Source: an uncultured Agathobacter sp. (GTDB lineage Bacteria; Bacillota; Clostridia; Lachnospirales; Lachnospiraceae). From it: DNA of 64,000 nt. The DNA lies in contig CAKRNE010000001.1 of NCBI GenBank assembly GCA_934365945.1, positions 62,001 to 126,000 of the forward strand. Reading direction: 5' to 3'. The notes beneath the pieces are model-generated. The model saw only the letters and a program-made list of their open reading frames with translations. It was not told the origin of the DNA and did not search any database. Positions 1 through 9,451 of this stretch are shown here, piece by piece (within the stretch, counting starts at the first letter, position 1; each line of letters begins with the position of its first letter). The position numbers were made by a program, and so were the translations under genes.

Positions 1-841
1 CATCACAGCCTGCTGTGATAGCTACAAGTCCTGCAAGTGAAGCATTCAGACACATTGACACATCAGGCTTGCCATATTTGAGCCATGTGAAAATCATACA
101 AACTACTGTTGCAAGTGCAGGTGCGATTGTTGTTGTTACGAAAATAGAACCAAGCTGCTCTACTGATTTTGCTGCTGCACCGTTGAATCCATACCAGCCA
201 AGCCAGAGAATGAATACACCGAGTGCACCGATTGTGATGTTATGTCCCGGAATAGCGTTTACCTTTGTGATCTTTCCGTCTTTATCCTTTGTAAACTTTC
301 CGATACGAGGTCCAAGGATTGCAGCTCCTACAAGAGCACTGATACCACCAACCATGTGGATGGCACATGAACCTGCGAAATCATGGAAGCCAATCTGTGA
401 AAGCCAGCCACCGCCCCAGATCCAGTGAGCCTCGATCGGGTAAATAACTGCTGAAATAACTCCTGAATAAACACAGTATGAAATAAATTTTGTTCTCTCA
501 GCCATAGCTCCTGATACGATAGTTGCTGTTGTCGCACAGAAAACCAGGTTGAATACAAAGTTTGACCAGTCAAAATCCTTGTAAGATGTAAAGATGTCAA
601 ATCCCGGCTTTCCAATAAAACCAAGTACATCTTCTCCTAATAAAAGTGAAAAACCAATAAGGATGAATACAACTGTACCAATACAGAAATCCATCAGGTT
701 CTTCATAAGGATGTTTCCGGTATTCTTTGCTCTGGTAAAACCTGCTTCTACCATAGCAAAACCTGCCTGCATCCAGAATACTAATGCTGCTCCAATAAGG
801 AACCAGACTCCGAAAATTACTCCACTAATCTCTTCTGTCAT
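1..841 (-). CDS. amt: Ammonium transporter Amt, C-terminus cut by window edge
   Basis: The frame on the minus strand runs from an ATG at 841 to the window edge without a stop, so about 280 N-terminal residues are present and the rest lies outside. The protein is a polytopic membrane channel of the Amt/MEP/Rh family, which conducts ammonium/ammonia into the cell. Visible family signatures are the N-terminal helix GVWFLIGAALVFWMQAGFA, the VEAGFTRAKN turn, the AERTKF motif, and the WIWGGGWL and DFAGSCAIHMVGG segments that line the conducting pore. A ribosome site (AGAGAGGA) lies about 10 bases upstream. It follows the type III glutamine synthetase gene on the same strand, a sensible pairing of uptake and assimilation. 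No PII gene (glnK) is visible inside the window; one could lie beyond the edge. Confidence 0.95.
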   Translation of the reverse strand, partial: MTEEISGVIFGVWFLIGAALVFWMQAGFAMVEAGFTRAKNTGNILMKNLMDFCIGTVVFILIGFSLLLGEDVLGFIGKPGFDIFTSYKDFDWSNFVFNLVFCATTATIVSGAMAERTKFISYCVYSGVISAVIYPIEAHWIWGGGWLSQIGFHDFAGSCAIHMVGGISALVGAAILGPRIGKFTKDKDGKITKVNAIPGHNITIGALGVFILWLGWYGFNGAAAKSVEQLGSIFVTTTIAPALATVVCMIFTWLKYGKPDVSMCLNASLAGLVAITAGCD

Positions 842-904
842 AGTTTTGTCCTCTCTTTCCTGTTTTTTCTTTCATTTTTTCATTTTATCGAAAGTAAAAT
901 TTAT

Positions 905-962
905 AAAAAAATAGAGACACTTCACCAATTTCCACAGCTTCGTGGTTCAGCAAAATGTCTCC
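905..962 (-). terminator. Intrinsic terminator between glnN and amt
   Basis: On the minus strand GAGACA and TGTCTC arms (956-961 and 914-919) close a long, partly wobble-paired stem and are followed by TATTTTTTT. It begins about 28 bases after the glnN stop and ends about 65 bases before the amt start. It can end glnN transcription, or limit read-through into amt as an attenuator. Confidence 0.75.
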
Positions 963-989
963 ATTTTATTATTATGTTAAATTCAAGGG

Positions 990-3113
990 TTAAACCTCGA
1001 AGATTAAATCGCCGTATGATGGCATTGGCCACATCTCTTTGTCGACAATCATCTCAAGCTCATCAACCGGAGCACGAAGAGCATCCATAGCAGCCTTTAC
1101 GGCATCTCTATAGTAAACAGCCTGCTCTCTGCCCTCTTCCATAGCACCGGCCTTTGCTGTCTCATCCTTAAGCTTTGCAAGTGCAACCTGTGCATCTGAG
1201 AGAAGAGCTGAGCTCTCTGTAAGAAGCTCTGACTGAACAGATACATCTGCATCAGCAACTGCACTCTTAACTGAGTTAACTGACTGTGCAAGTGATGTAA
1301 CATACTTGATAACTGCAGGAATAATCTGCTTTCCGGCAATATCAATCATAGCCTTTGCTTCTATATTAATAGTCTTTGCATATGTCTCATACTCGATCTC
1401 GGCACGGCTCTCAAGCTCTGTCTTTGTAAATACACCGAACTTCTCGAATGCTGCAACTGATTCAGGAGCAACATATGCAGGAATTGCATCTACCATAGAC
1501 TTGATGTTTGGAAGTCCACGTCTCTCTGCCTCAGCTACCCACTCATCTGAGTATCCGTTTCCATTGAATACGATTCTCTGGTGCTCTACTGCGTAATCCT
1601 TGATGAGATCATGTACAGCGAGGTCGAAGTTGTCTGCCTTCTCAAGTATATCACAGGCGTCTGAGAATGCCTCAGCAACGATTGTGTTGAGCACGATGTT
1701 GGCCTGTGCAACAGAATCCTGTGAACCAACCATACGGAACTCGAACTTGTTTCCTGTGAATGCGAATGGTGATGTACGGTTACGGTCTGTAGCATCCTTC
1801 ATGAAATCAGGAATTGTCTTAACACCTGTCTCAAGCTTCTCACCCTTTAAGCTGTGTGTAGCTGTACCTGTTGAGATAAGCTGATTTAATACGTCTCCGA
1901 GCTGATCTCCAAGGTAGATTGAAAGGATTGCAGGTGGTGCCTCGTTGGCTCCAAGTCTGTGATCGTTTCCTACGTCTGCTGCTGCCGCACGAAGAAGTGC
2001 TGCATGCTCGTCGATTGCCTTTAACATACATGTGAGTACAAGTAAGAACTGTACATTGTCATGTGGTGTCTTGCCAGGCTCAAGTAAGTTGATACCGTCA
2101 TCTGTTGTGATTGACCAGTTGTCATGCTTTCCTGAACCGTTAACTCCTGCGAATGGCTTCTCATGAAGTAAACACTGGAGTCCGTGACGGCCTGCCACCT
2201 TCTTGAGTGTCTCCATGATGAGCTGGTTGTGGTCAACAGCTACGTTGCACTCAGCATAGATAGGTGCAAGCTCGTGCTGTGCAGGTGCTACCTCGTTGTG
2301 CTGTGTCTTAGCTGAAACACCAAGCTTCCAGAGCTCCTTGTTTACATCTCTCATGTAAGCTGCGATTCTCTCACGGATAGCTCCAAAATAATGATCATCC
2401 ATCTCCTGTCCCTTTGGAGGCATAGCTCCGAAAAGAGTACGTCCTGTGAAGATGAGATCCTTTCTCTGTAAATACTTCTCACGGTCTACAATGAAGTACT
2501 CCTGCTCAGGTCCGACTGAAGGAGTAACCTTCTTTGATGTTGTATTTCCAAATAATCTAAGAAGTCTCAGTGCCTGATCGTTGATTGCTTCCATTGATCT
2601 AAGAAGAGGTGTCTTCTGATCAAGAGCCTCGCCTGTGTATGAACAGAAGGCTGTTGGAATGCAAAGTGTTGCGCCTGCTGCATCCTGTCTTACAAATGCA
2701 GGTGATGTACAATCCCAGGCTGTATATCCTCTCGCCTCAAATGTAGCACGAAGACCACCTGATGGGAAAGATGAAGCATCCGGCTCACCCTTTATTAACT
2801 CTTTTCCTGAAAAGCTCATAAGTACTTTTCCGTTTGGCATTGGAGAAGTGATAAATGAATCATGCTTCTCAGCAGTAACGCCTGTAAGTGGCTGGAACCA
2901 ATGTGTATAGTGTGTTGCACCCTTCTCAATGGCCCATTCCTTCATCTCGTGTGCGATAACATCAGCAGTCTCGAGATCAAGCTCCTTTCCTTCGTCCATA
3001 ACCTCATGGAGCTTCTTGTAAACCTTCTTTGGAAGACGCTCCTGCATAACTGCATCGTTGAATACGTTCTCTCCGAAGATGTCTGCTACGTTGAAATATT
3101 CCTGTTCGCTCAT
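990..3113 (-). CDS. glnN: Type III glutamine synthetase (GlnN)
   Basis: This 707-residue protein condenses glutamate and ammonia to glutamine using ATP. The length, far above the roughly 450 residues of type I enzymes, and the overall sequence fit the GSIII (GlnN) class common in Bacteroidetes and anaerobic Firmicutes. Recognisable segments include [19 protein letters not shown] near residues 117-135, [12 protein letters not shown] near 322-333, [14 protein letters not shown] near 380-395 and [15 protein letters not shown] near 446-460, which carry nucleotide- and glutamate-binding residues. The start ATG at 3113 has an AAAGGA-type site upstream. It lies in line with amt downstream and fba upstream, and a strong hairpin plus T-run sits about 130 bases before its start. 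Confidence 0.96.
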   Translation of the reverse strand: MSEQEYFNVADIFGENVFNDAVMQERLPKKVYKKLHEVMDEGKELDLETADVIAHEMKEWAIEKGATHYTHWFQPLTGVTAEKHDSFITSPMPNGKVLMSFSGKELIKGEPDASSFPSGGLRATFEARGYTAWDCTSPAFVRQDAAGATLCIPTAFCSYTGEALDQKTPLLRSMEAINDQALRLLRLFGNTTSKKVTPSVGPEQEYFIVDREKYLQRKDLIFTGRTLFGAMPPKGQEMDDHYFGAIRERIAAYMRDVNKELWKLGVSAKTQHNEVAPAQHELAPIYAECNVAVDHNQLIMETLKKVAGRHGLQCLLHEKPFAGVNGSGKHDNWSITTDDGINLLEPGKTPHDNVQFLLVLTCMLKAIDEHAALLRAAAADVGNDHRLGANEAPPAILSIYLGDQLGDVLNQLISTGTATHSLKGEKLETGVKTIPDFMKDATDRNRTSPFAFTGNKFEFRMVGSQDSVAQANIVLNTIVAEAFSDACDILEKADNFDLAVHDLIKDYAVEHQRIVFNGNGYSDEWVAEAERRGLPNIKSMVDAIPAYVAPESVAAFEKFGVFTKTELESRAEIEYETYAKTINIEAKAMIDIAGKQIIPAVIKYVTSLAQSVNSVKSAVADADVSVQSELLTESSALLSDAQVALAKLKDETAKAGAMEEGREQAVYYRDAVKAAMDALRAPVDELEMIVDKEMWPMPSYGDLIFEV

Positions 3114-3238
3114 ATCTTACATCCTTTCTGTTCATCAATCCCCTTGAGTGAATTGTTATTTTCAAATAATGTTTAAACTGCTGCACAACATATAAACTCG
3201 AATGTTCTTGTTTTATGCCGGACTTCTTAGTTCATTAA

Positions 3239-3275
3239 AAAAGAGGGCACTCCATCTATGGTGGAACGCCCTCGT
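3239..3275 (-). terminator. 12-bp stem and T-run: fba terminator or glnN leader attenuator
   Basis: On the minus strand GAGGGCGTTCCA pairs with TGGAGTGCCCTC (two G-T wobbles) around a 7-base loop, followed by TTTTTT. It stands about 155 bases after the fba stop and about 130 bases before glnN. A possible promoter for glnN (TTGCAC, 17 bases, ATTTAT) lies upstream of it near 3380-3408, in which case the hairpin would be inside the glnN leader. Confidence 0.8.
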
Positions 3276-3430
3276 TCATTTCGCTTAACATTATTTCTGA
3301 AATTAAGATACTCCTTTGAGTATCAAAAATCAAGTGTTTATGTTAAAAAAGTTAAGTTTTATAAAATTTTACTACAAGATATAAATATTTTGTAAAGTAG
3401 TATGTGCAAAAATACTAAATTGCAATAATA

Positions 3431-4297
3431 TTATTCAGCCTTTCCAACTGATCCGAAAAGCTCCATCTTCTCCTTAACTGTTGCCTTGATAGCCTCAGCA
3501 CCTGGAGCAAGAAGCTTACGAGGGTCAAATCCCTTGCCCTCAAGATCCTTTCCGGCCTCGATGTATTTACGTGTTGCATCTGCGAATGAAAGCTGGCACT
3601 CTGTGTTAACGTTGATCTTAGATACTCCAAGGTCGATTGCTTTCTTGATCATATCAGCCGGGATTCCTGTACCACCGTGAAGTACTAATGGCATAACACC
3701 TGTCTTCTGCTGGATAGCGTCAAGAGTCTCAAAGCTGAGTCCCTGCCAGTTTGCAGGATATTTTCCGTGGATGTTTCCGATTCCTGCTGCAAGCATATCT
3801 ACACCAAGATCAGCAACTCTCTTGCACTCGTCTGGATCTGCGCACTCGCCCATTCCAACAACTCCGTCTTCCTCGCCACCGATTGAACCAACTTCTGCCT
3901 CGATAGACATGCCCATTGCATGAGCAACTGCTACTAACTCTTTTGTCTTTGCAACGTTCTCATCGATTGGATAATGAGATCCGTCGAACATGATTGATGT
4001 GAAGCCGGCCTTGATGCACTTGTAGCATCCTTCGTATGTGCCGTGATCAAGGTGAAGTGCTACAGGTACTGTGATACCGAGCTCGTCATGCATAGCCTTA
4101 ACCATTGCTGCTACTGTACCGAAGCCTGTCATGTACTTTCCGGCACCCTCAGATACACCAAGGATTACAGGGCTCTTAAGCTCCTCTGCTGTTAAAAGTA
4201 CTGATTTTGTCCACTCAAGGTTGTTGATGTTGAACTGACCTACTGCGTAATGTCCTTCTTTTGCTTTCTTAAGCATTTCTGTTGCAGATACTAACAT
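3431..4297 (-). CDS. fba: Class II fructose-1,6-bisphosphate aldolase
   Basis: The 288-residue cytoplasmic enzyme cleaves fructose-1,6-bisphosphate into glyceraldehyde-3-phosphate and dihydroxyacetone phosphate in glycolysis. Class II (zinc) type is shown by HLDHG at residues 82-86 (catalytic Asp and zinc-binding His), EAEVGSIGGEED near 134-145, HGGTGIP near 208-214 and the phosphate-binding NVNTE near 230. The start ATG has an AGGAGG ribosome site 6-8 bases upstream. It appears to be transcribed on its own: 131 bases of AT-rich DNA separate it from the lipid kinase gene upstream. A tagatose-bisphosphate aldolase is the main alternative in this family, but the length and housekeeping context favour Fba. 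Confidence 0.95.
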   Translation of the reverse strand: MLVSATEMLKKAKEGHYAVGQFNINNLEWTKSVLLTAEELKSPVILGVSEGAGKYMTGFGTVAAMVKAMHDELGITVPVALHLDHGTYEGCYKCIKAGFTSIMFDGSHYPIDENVAKTKELVAVAHAMGMSIEAEVGSIGGEEDGVVGMGECADPDECKRVADLGVDMLAAGIGNIHGKYPANWQGLSFETLDAIQQKTGVMPLVLHGGTGIPADMIKKAIDLGVSKINVNTECQLSFADATRKYIEAGKDLEGKGFDPRKLLAPGAEAIKATVKEKMELFGSVGKAE

Positions 4298-4428
4298 ATT
4301 TTTTCCTCCTGTTAATTAAAAGCTAATGTTATTATATTACATAACCTTATAAAAATAAAGTTAAATTTTTAACACAATCAGACAAAAAATTGTGTACTAT
4401 TACTATTTTGTGTCCGATTTTGTGTTTG

Positions 4429-5313
4429 TCAGCACATAATGGTAATCTGTTTGTTCAGATTTGTGATGGTCAGATCCGTGTGGCTGCCGCCATATTCTCC
4501 GTCGAGAGTCCACGGTACCTCCTCATCGCTCTCCACATGCATCTCACTGGTCTTGAAGGAGTAGATGAGCTCATTGTCATTTTCACGGTTTGTAAGCCCC
4601 GCAAGTATCTTGTTGAGCTCTATCGGGTTCTTTGGATTCTTGATGAGTGTCACCTCGAAAAGGCCGTCGTCAAGCAGCACGTCCGGACCGGATATGCCCT
4701 TAAAGCCTCCTACGGAAAGGGAGTTGGTCACCATTCCAAATATAAACTCATCCTCTATTGTCTCACCGTCATGGCTCACCTTCATCCTGTACGAGGTGAT
4801 ATCCATCAGATGCTTTGCACCCTCCAAAATATATGCGGCGTGTCCCAGTATATTCTTCATCTGCTGTGAGGTCTGGTAGGATACCTCTGTAAAAAGGCCA
4901 AAGGCTGCGACATATACGAAGGTATCTCCGTTGAAGCCTCCCACATCACACGGGAATGGTGTGCCGTTTACGGCAACTCTTGCGGCCTCCTCCATATTTT
5001 TGGGTATGCCGAGGGAGTTTGCAAAGTCATTGGTGCTGCCCGCTGGGATGTATCCTATCGGTACATTTACATCGCTTTGCTCCATGCCGGTCACTACCTC
5101 ATCGAGGGTGCCGTCTCCACCGCTGCACACTACAAGGTCATACTTTTTAGCCTTTTTCCTGACCTTTTTTATGGCATCTCCCTGACACTGTGTAGGATAA
5201 ATGGTGATTTTGTATCCGGCCTTTGTCATGATGTCCACGATATTTACCAGGTGCTCCTTTATGAGCCCCTTGCCTGATTTGGGATTAAATACAAATAAAA
5301 GCTTTTTCTTCAT
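4429..5313 (-). CDS. DagK/YegS-family lipid kinase (diacylglycerol kinase-like)
   Basis: This 294-residue protein has the diacylglycerol kinase catalytic fold: FNPKSGKG at residues 10-17, the nucleotide-binding GGDGT at 65-69, and PAGSTNDFANSLGIP near 91-105. Members phosphorylate diacylglycerol or related lipids, recycling the diacylglycerol released by lipoteichoic acid synthesis. The ATG follows the whiA stop codon directly (TAG then ATG), so translation is probably coupled. It is the last gene of the ftsH-uvrC-hprK-murB-rapZ-whiA run. The YegS/BmrU/DgkB subfamilies cannot be told apart from the sequence alone. Confidence 0.88.
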   Translation of the reverse strand: MKKKLLFVFNPKSGKGLIKEHLVNIVDIMTKAGYKITIYPTQCQGDAIKKVRKKAKKYDLVVCSGGDGTLDEVVTGMEQSDVNVPIGYIPAGSTNDFANSLGIPKNMEEAARVAVNGTPFPCDVGGFNGDTFVYVAAFGLFTEVSYQTSQQMKNILGHAAYILEGAKHLMDITSYRMKVSHDGETIEDEFIFGMVTNSLSVGGFKGISGPDVLLDDGLFEVTLIKNPKNPIELNKILAGLTNRENDNELIYSFKTSEMHVESDEEVPWTLDGEYGGSHTDLTITNLNKQITIMC

Positions 5314-6183
5314 CTATCTCAGTTCCTCCGCAATCGCCGATAATTTTCTAAGCCTGTGGTTGACTCCCGATTTGCCCATTGGCGGGTCCAGATATCCTCC
5401 AAGCTCCTTTAGCGGTGCATCCGGATATTCGAGCCTAAGCAGCGCCATCTCACGAAGCTGCACCGGCAAATCATCGAGCCCTCTCATTTTCTGTATCAGT
5501 CTGATATCCTCTATCTGCTTTACTGCCGCATTCACAGTCTTGCTGATGTTTGCGGTCTCGCAGTTTACTTTACGGTTTACACTGTTTCGCATTTCCTTTA
5601 ATATGCGCACATTTTCCAGCTTCATGAGTGACACATACGCCTCCATGATGTTGAGACTGTCCACGATGTGGGCGCCCTCCTTTATGTACACTACATAGTG
5701 CCCCTTGCGCTCCACTATCTTGGCATCAGTATCGAAGCCGCACAAGAGCTCCTGAAGCTGCTTTGCCTGCTCCTTTGTGTGACACACTATCTCAAAATGG
5801 TATGCTTTGTTGGGGTCGCTTATCGAGCCTGCTGCCATGAAAGCTCCCCTGATAAAGGCTCTCTTACAGCAGGTCTGCATCAGAAGAAGGCCGTCTGTGG
5901 TCTGTCTGTTGACAGGCTGTGCCGTGATTTTAAGCGCTGCAAGTATCTTACTTGTTTCCTGCTCATCCAGCGCCTTTGTGGTATCTGTGCCAAAGGCACG
6001 CTTCATAAGTGTGGCATATTTATTTAAAAGCAGCAGGTTTTCAGTGTCTAGCTCAAGGCCGTTTGTTTTTTCATCAACACGACCCGAAAGCTCTATGATG
6101 CCTGCAAGCTCAGCTAGCTGACAGTGCCTGCTTTTTGATATCTGCTTTGCCAGCTCTTCCTTTACATCACTGGAAAATGACAT
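5314..6183 (-). CDS. whiA: WhiA family DNA-binding regulator
   Basis: WhiA proteins combine an N-terminal LAGLIDADG homing-endonuclease-like fold, without nuclease function, with a C-terminal helix-turn-helix. They influence cell division in Firmicutes and sporulation in actinomycetes. The 289-residue frame begins MSFSSDVKEELAKQ, the usual WhiA start. It ends with a WhiA-type HTH (LREMALLRLEYPDAPLKELG, then KSGVNHRLRKLSAIAEEL). It is slightly shorter than the usual 310-320 residues. The order rapZ-whiA, here one base apart, is conserved across Firmicutes and supports the call. Confidence 0.95.
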   Translation of the reverse strand: MSFSSDVKEELAKQISKSRHCQLAELAGIIELSGRVDEKTNGLELDTENLLLLNKYATLMKRAFGTDTTKALDEQETSKILAALKITAQPVNRQTTDGLLLMQTCCKRAFIRGAFMAAGSISDPNKAYHFEIVCHTKEQAKQLQELLCGFDTDAKIVERKGHYVVYIKEGAHIVDSLNIMEAYVSLMKLENVRILKEMRNSVNRKVNCETANISKTVNAAVKQIEDIRLIQKMRGLDDLPVQLREMALLRLEYPDAPLKELGGYLDPPMGKSGVNHRLRKLSAIAEELR

Positions 6184-6184
6184 A

Positions 6185-7060
6185 TTATTTACCTCTCAAT
6201 GCATCCTTTCCTATGTCGCGATGCTCTATCTTAAGTCCATAATCATTGCAGCCGCTAAGCCTCTTGTACAGCTCGTTTGCAAGCGTTACCGAGCGGTGCT
6301 TGCCTCCGGTGCAGCCTATGGATATGACAAGCTGGTTCTTGCCCTCAGAGATATAGTTGGGAATGAGAAACTTTATCATATCATCAAGCTTGTCGATAAA
6401 CTCATTCGCCTCCGGAAACTGCATGACATAGTCCTGTATCTCCTTATCATTGCCGGTTTTCGCGCGCAGTCCGTCCACATAGTAGGGATTTGGCAGAAAC
6501 CTCACATCCATGACTATATCCGAGTCTGACGGTATGCCATACTTGAAGCCGAAGGACAGTATCGTGATAAAGAGATTTTTGTAATCCTCATTCTGAACAA
6601 ATATCTTTTCCAGCTCTATTTTAAGCTCCCTTGTGAGAAGCTGGCTTGTGTCTATGATATAGTCAGCATTGTCCTTTAAATACTGCAGCTTTTCTCTCTC
6701 AAGCACGATGCCCTTATTGATGCGCTCACTGCCTGCGAGTGGGTGGTTACGCCTCGTCTCCTTGTATCGCTTTACAAGCACCTCATCCTCAGCATCGAGG
6801 AAAAGTATCTCATACGGAAAATTTTTCTGTCTTAGCTGCTCGAGTGTCTGCGGAATCTCATCAATTCCTGCGCCGTTTCGCACATCTATGCCGACTGCCA
6901 CCTTGGACACATCACTGTGGAAGGTGTTTGAAAAGTCTATGAGCTTATCTAAGAGCTGTATAGGCAGATTGTCTATACAGAAATATCCCATATCCTCCAT
7001 CATTTTCATTGCTGTGCTTTTTCCGGCACCTGACATGCCCGTCACTATTACAAATTTCAC
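6185..7060 (-). CDS. rapZ: RapZ/YvcJ nucleotide-binding adapter protein
   Basis: This 291-residue P-loop protein has Walker A GMSGAGKST at residues 8-16, a VGIDVRNG segment near 57-64, and the conserved IGCTGGKHRSV motif near the C-terminus. In Enterobacteria RapZ directs RNase E to GlmZ sRNA. In Firmicutes YvcJ binds and hydrolyses GTP/ATP and its role is less clear. The start is GTG: the murB stop TAG overlaps it by one base (TAGTG), a coupled arrangement. It is followed after one base by whiA. Confidence 0.94.
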   Translation of the reverse strand: MKFVIVTGMSGAGKSTAMKMMEDMGYFCIDNLPIQLLDKLIDFSNTFHSDVSKVAVGIDVRNGAGIDEIPQTLEQLRQKNFPYEILFLDAEDEVLVKRYKETRRNHPLAGSERINKGIVLEREKLQYLKDNADYIIDTSQLLTRELKIELEKIFVQNEDYKNLFITILSFGFKYGIPSDSDIVMDVRFLPNPYYVDGLRAKTGNDKEIQDYVMQFPEANEFIDKLDDMIKFLIPNYISEGKNQLVISIGCTGGKHRSVTLANELYKRLSGCNDYGLKIEHRDIGKDALRGK

Positions 7061-8019
7061 TAGAATTCTCCAATCATCTTAACTTCCGGTTCGAGTTTTA
7101 CTCCAAACTGCTTTAAAACTGTTTCCTGCACATCTTTTATGAGTGTCAGGACATCTGCTGCGGTGGCTTCGCCCTTATTTACCACAAAGCCGCAGTGCTT
7201 CCCCGACACCTGTGCATCTCCCACACTGTAGCCTCGAAGACCTGCATCCATGATAAGCTTCCCTGCAAAATACCCCTCAGGTCTCTTAAAGGTACTGCCT
7301 GCACTTGGATACTCAAGCGGCTGCTTCTCCACTCTCTTTGCTCGAAGCTCTGCCATATATGCCTTTATCTCATCCTGTGACTTTGGTGTGAGCATGAATC
7401 TGGCTGACAGCACTATATAGTCCTTTTCCGGAACTATGCTGTGCCTGTAGGATAAGTCAAGCTCATCCCTTGTGACAGTCTTTAGCTCGTCCTCTGCCGT
7501 GAGCACTGTGGCATCGATTAAGACATCCTTTATCTCTCCGCCGTAGGCTCCTGCGTTCATGACTACCGCACCGCCAACGCTTCCTGGTATGCCCGATGCA
7601 AACTCAAGCCCTGAAAGGGATGCCTCCGCTGCCTTTGCAGCCACTGCTGCAAGTATAGCACCGGCACCGGCTGTGATAACATGACCGTTGCCTTGTGCTG
7701 TGAGGTCCTGCGCTGTGCTTTGCTGCGCCACTGCTTCTGTCACCTCGATTGCAGACAGTCCTTTTCCGATACCTATTACAAGGCCTCTGATGCCCTTATC
7801 TCCTACCAGTAGATTGCTTCCGTTTCCTATCACTGCAACCGGCATATCGCATGCCTTTGCTATCTCTATAAGCTTTGAAATCTGACTCATATCAGGCTCT
7901 GCATAGTAATCTGCCGGGCCTCCTATGCGGAAGGTCGTGTGCTTTTTCATCGGCTCATCCTGCATGAGGCTAAGCTGTGGCAATTGTTCTGTTACACTTT
8001 TTACAAATGTCTGATTCAT
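7060..8019 (-). CDS. murB: UDP-N-acetylenolpyruvoylglucosamine reductase
   Basis: MurB reduces UDP-GlcNAc-enolpyruvate to UDP-MurNAc with NADPH and bound FAD, the second committed step of peptidoglycan synthesis. FAD-domain motifs are TTFRIGGPADYY near residue 28, VIGNGSNLLV near 61 and ASGIPGSVGGAVVMNAGAYGGE near 141-162. The proton-donor serine lies in YPSAGSTFKRP. At 319 residues it is slightly longer than typical, because of a polar insert (QQSTAQDLTAQGNG) between the FAD subdomains. It lies 16 bases after the aminopeptidase gene and overlaps rapZ by one base. Confidence 0.95.
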   Translation of the reverse strand: MNQTFVKSVTEQLPQLSLMQDEPMKKHTTFRIGGPADYYAEPDMSQISKLIEIAKACDMPVAVIGNGSNLLVGDKGIRGLVIGIGKGLSAIEVTEAVAQQSTAQDLTAQGNGHVITAGAGAILAAVAAKAAEASLSGLEFASGIPGSVGGAVVMNAGAYGGEIKDVLIDATVLTAEDELKTVTRDELDLSYRHSIVPEKDYIVLSARFMLTPKSQDEIKAYMAELRAKRVEKQPLEYPSAGSTFKRPEGYFAGKLIMDAGLRGYSVGDAQVSGKHCGFVVNKGEATAADVLTLIKDVQETVLKQFGVKLEPEVKMIGEF

Positions 8020-8035
8020 CTTATATTCCTTTAGC

Positions 8036-9445
8036 CTATGCTTCCTTCAAAAATGCAATGTAGCCTCTGAATGCCTCATATAAATCGACCTTGCTGATAA
8101 TTTCCCATGGCGCATGCATGTTGAGTACCGGCACACCGCTGTCGATAACATTCATGTCATAGTTTGCGAGGATATATGCGATTGTTCCGCCGCCTCCCTC
8201 GTCTACCTTTCCAAGCTCTGCTGTCTGGAAGGAAACATCTGCTGTGTCCATGATATTTCTAAGCCTTGCAACATACTCTGCGTTGGCGTCGTTTGAGCCT
8301 GATTTGCCTCTGGCTCCTGTATATTTGTTGAATACAAGGCCCTTTCCAAAGTATGCTGAGTTCTTCTTTTCCATAACCGATGGATAGTTCGGGTCAAAGG
8401 CTGCTGATACATCTGATGAGAGTACCTTTGAGTTTTTCAGCGCACGTCTGACTGCAAGCTCACTGTAGTCTCCTGCCAGGTTCATCACCTCTGCCACACA
8501 GTTTTCGAAAAAGCGTGACTGCATGCCGCTGGCTCCCACTGAGCCGATTTCCTCTTTGTCCACGAGCAGGCATACACTTGTATATTCCGGTGCACCCTCT
8601 ATCTCAAGCATAGCTCTGTATGAAGGATATGCGCACACTCTGTCGTCATGGCCGTAGCCCATAATCATGCTTCTGTCAAGTCCGTAGTCTCTTGCCTCTC
8701 CGGCAGGTACCACCTCTATCTCTGCTGAGAGGAAATCATCCTCATCCACACCATACTCCTGTGAAAGTATTGTGAGGATATTGGCCTTTACTCTCTCCTT
8801 GATATCCTTGTCGTCCTCGTCCTTTGCAGGTCCCGGTATGCTTCCGATCAGCACATCAAGGCTCTCGCCCTTTATTACCTCTGAGGCCTTCTTGCCCATC
8901 TGCTCGCCTGACAGGTGAATAAGCAGATCACTCACGCCCACTACCGGATCATTTGGCTTGTCTCCGATATTGACTGTCACTGTGCTGCCATCCTTTTTGC
9001 AGATGACTCCGTGAAGTGCAAGCGGCAGTGTAACCCACTGATATTTCTTGATGCCGCCATAGTAATGTGTATCGAAAAGTGCCATATCTGTGTCCTCGTA
9101 TAAAGGCACCTGCTTTAAGTCCATTCTAGGTGAATCAATATGAGCTCCTAGGATATTCATACCCTTCTCAAGAGGCTTGCTGCCCACGATAAACAGTGCC
9201 AGTCCCTTTCCCATATTGTTTGCTATGATTTTATCTCCTGCCTTTACGCTCTTTCCTGTCTCGATGAGCTCATCAAGGTCCACAAAGCCGTGTCCTGTGG
9301 CATCAGCATAAACTGCTGACGTACACTCACGCTCTGTCTTGCTGCCGGATATAAATCTTCTGTAATCCTCTGCAAATGCAAATAATTTTTCTCTTTCAGG
9401 TCCCTGTGGATATTTCTCCCAGGCGTTTTTCTTTTCTGTTGCCAT
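8036..9445 (-). CDS. M18 family zinc aminopeptidase
   Basis: The 469-residue cytosolic metallopeptidase belongs to family M18 (aspartyl aminopeptidase-like). Metal-binding segments are GAHIDSPRMD near residue 101, the catalytic DKEEIGSVGA near 295, YGHDDRVCAYPSY near 268 and the C-terminal LNMHAPWEI. M18 enzymes form dodecamers and release N-terminal residues from peptides. The start follows the hprK stop by six bases, so the two are probably co-transcribed. Substrate preference cannot be read from sequence. Confidence 0.93.
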   Translation of the reverse strand: MATEKKNAWEKYPQGPEREKLFAFAEDYRRFISGSKTERECTSAVYADATGHGFVDLDELIETGKSVKAGDKIIANNMGKGLALFIVGSKPLEKGMNILGAHIDSPRMDLKQVPLYEDTDMALFDTHYYGGIKKYQWVTLPLALHGVICKKDGSTVTVNIGDKPNDPVVGVSDLLIHLSGEQMGKKASEVIKGESLDVLIGSIPGPAKDEDDKDIKERVKANILTILSQEYGVDEDDFLSAEIEVVPAGEARDYGLDRSMIMGYGHDDRVCAYPSYRAMLEIEGAPEYTSVCLLVDKEEIGSVGASGMQSRFFENCVAEVMNLAGDYSELAVRRALKNSKVLSSDVSAAFDPNYPSVMEKKNSAYFGKGLVFNKYTGARGKSGSNDANAEYVARLRNIMDTADVSFQTAELGKVDEGGGGTIAYILANYDMNVIDSGVPVLNMHAPWEIISKVDLYEAFRGYIAFLKEA

Positions 9446-9451
9446 GATTTA

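Noticed and set aside
3301..3330. ANTAR-type RNA hairpin in the glnN leader
   Set aside because: The six-base loop is CAAAGG; the ANTAR motif needs A at position 1 and G at position 4 of the loop, and no second matching hairpin was found.
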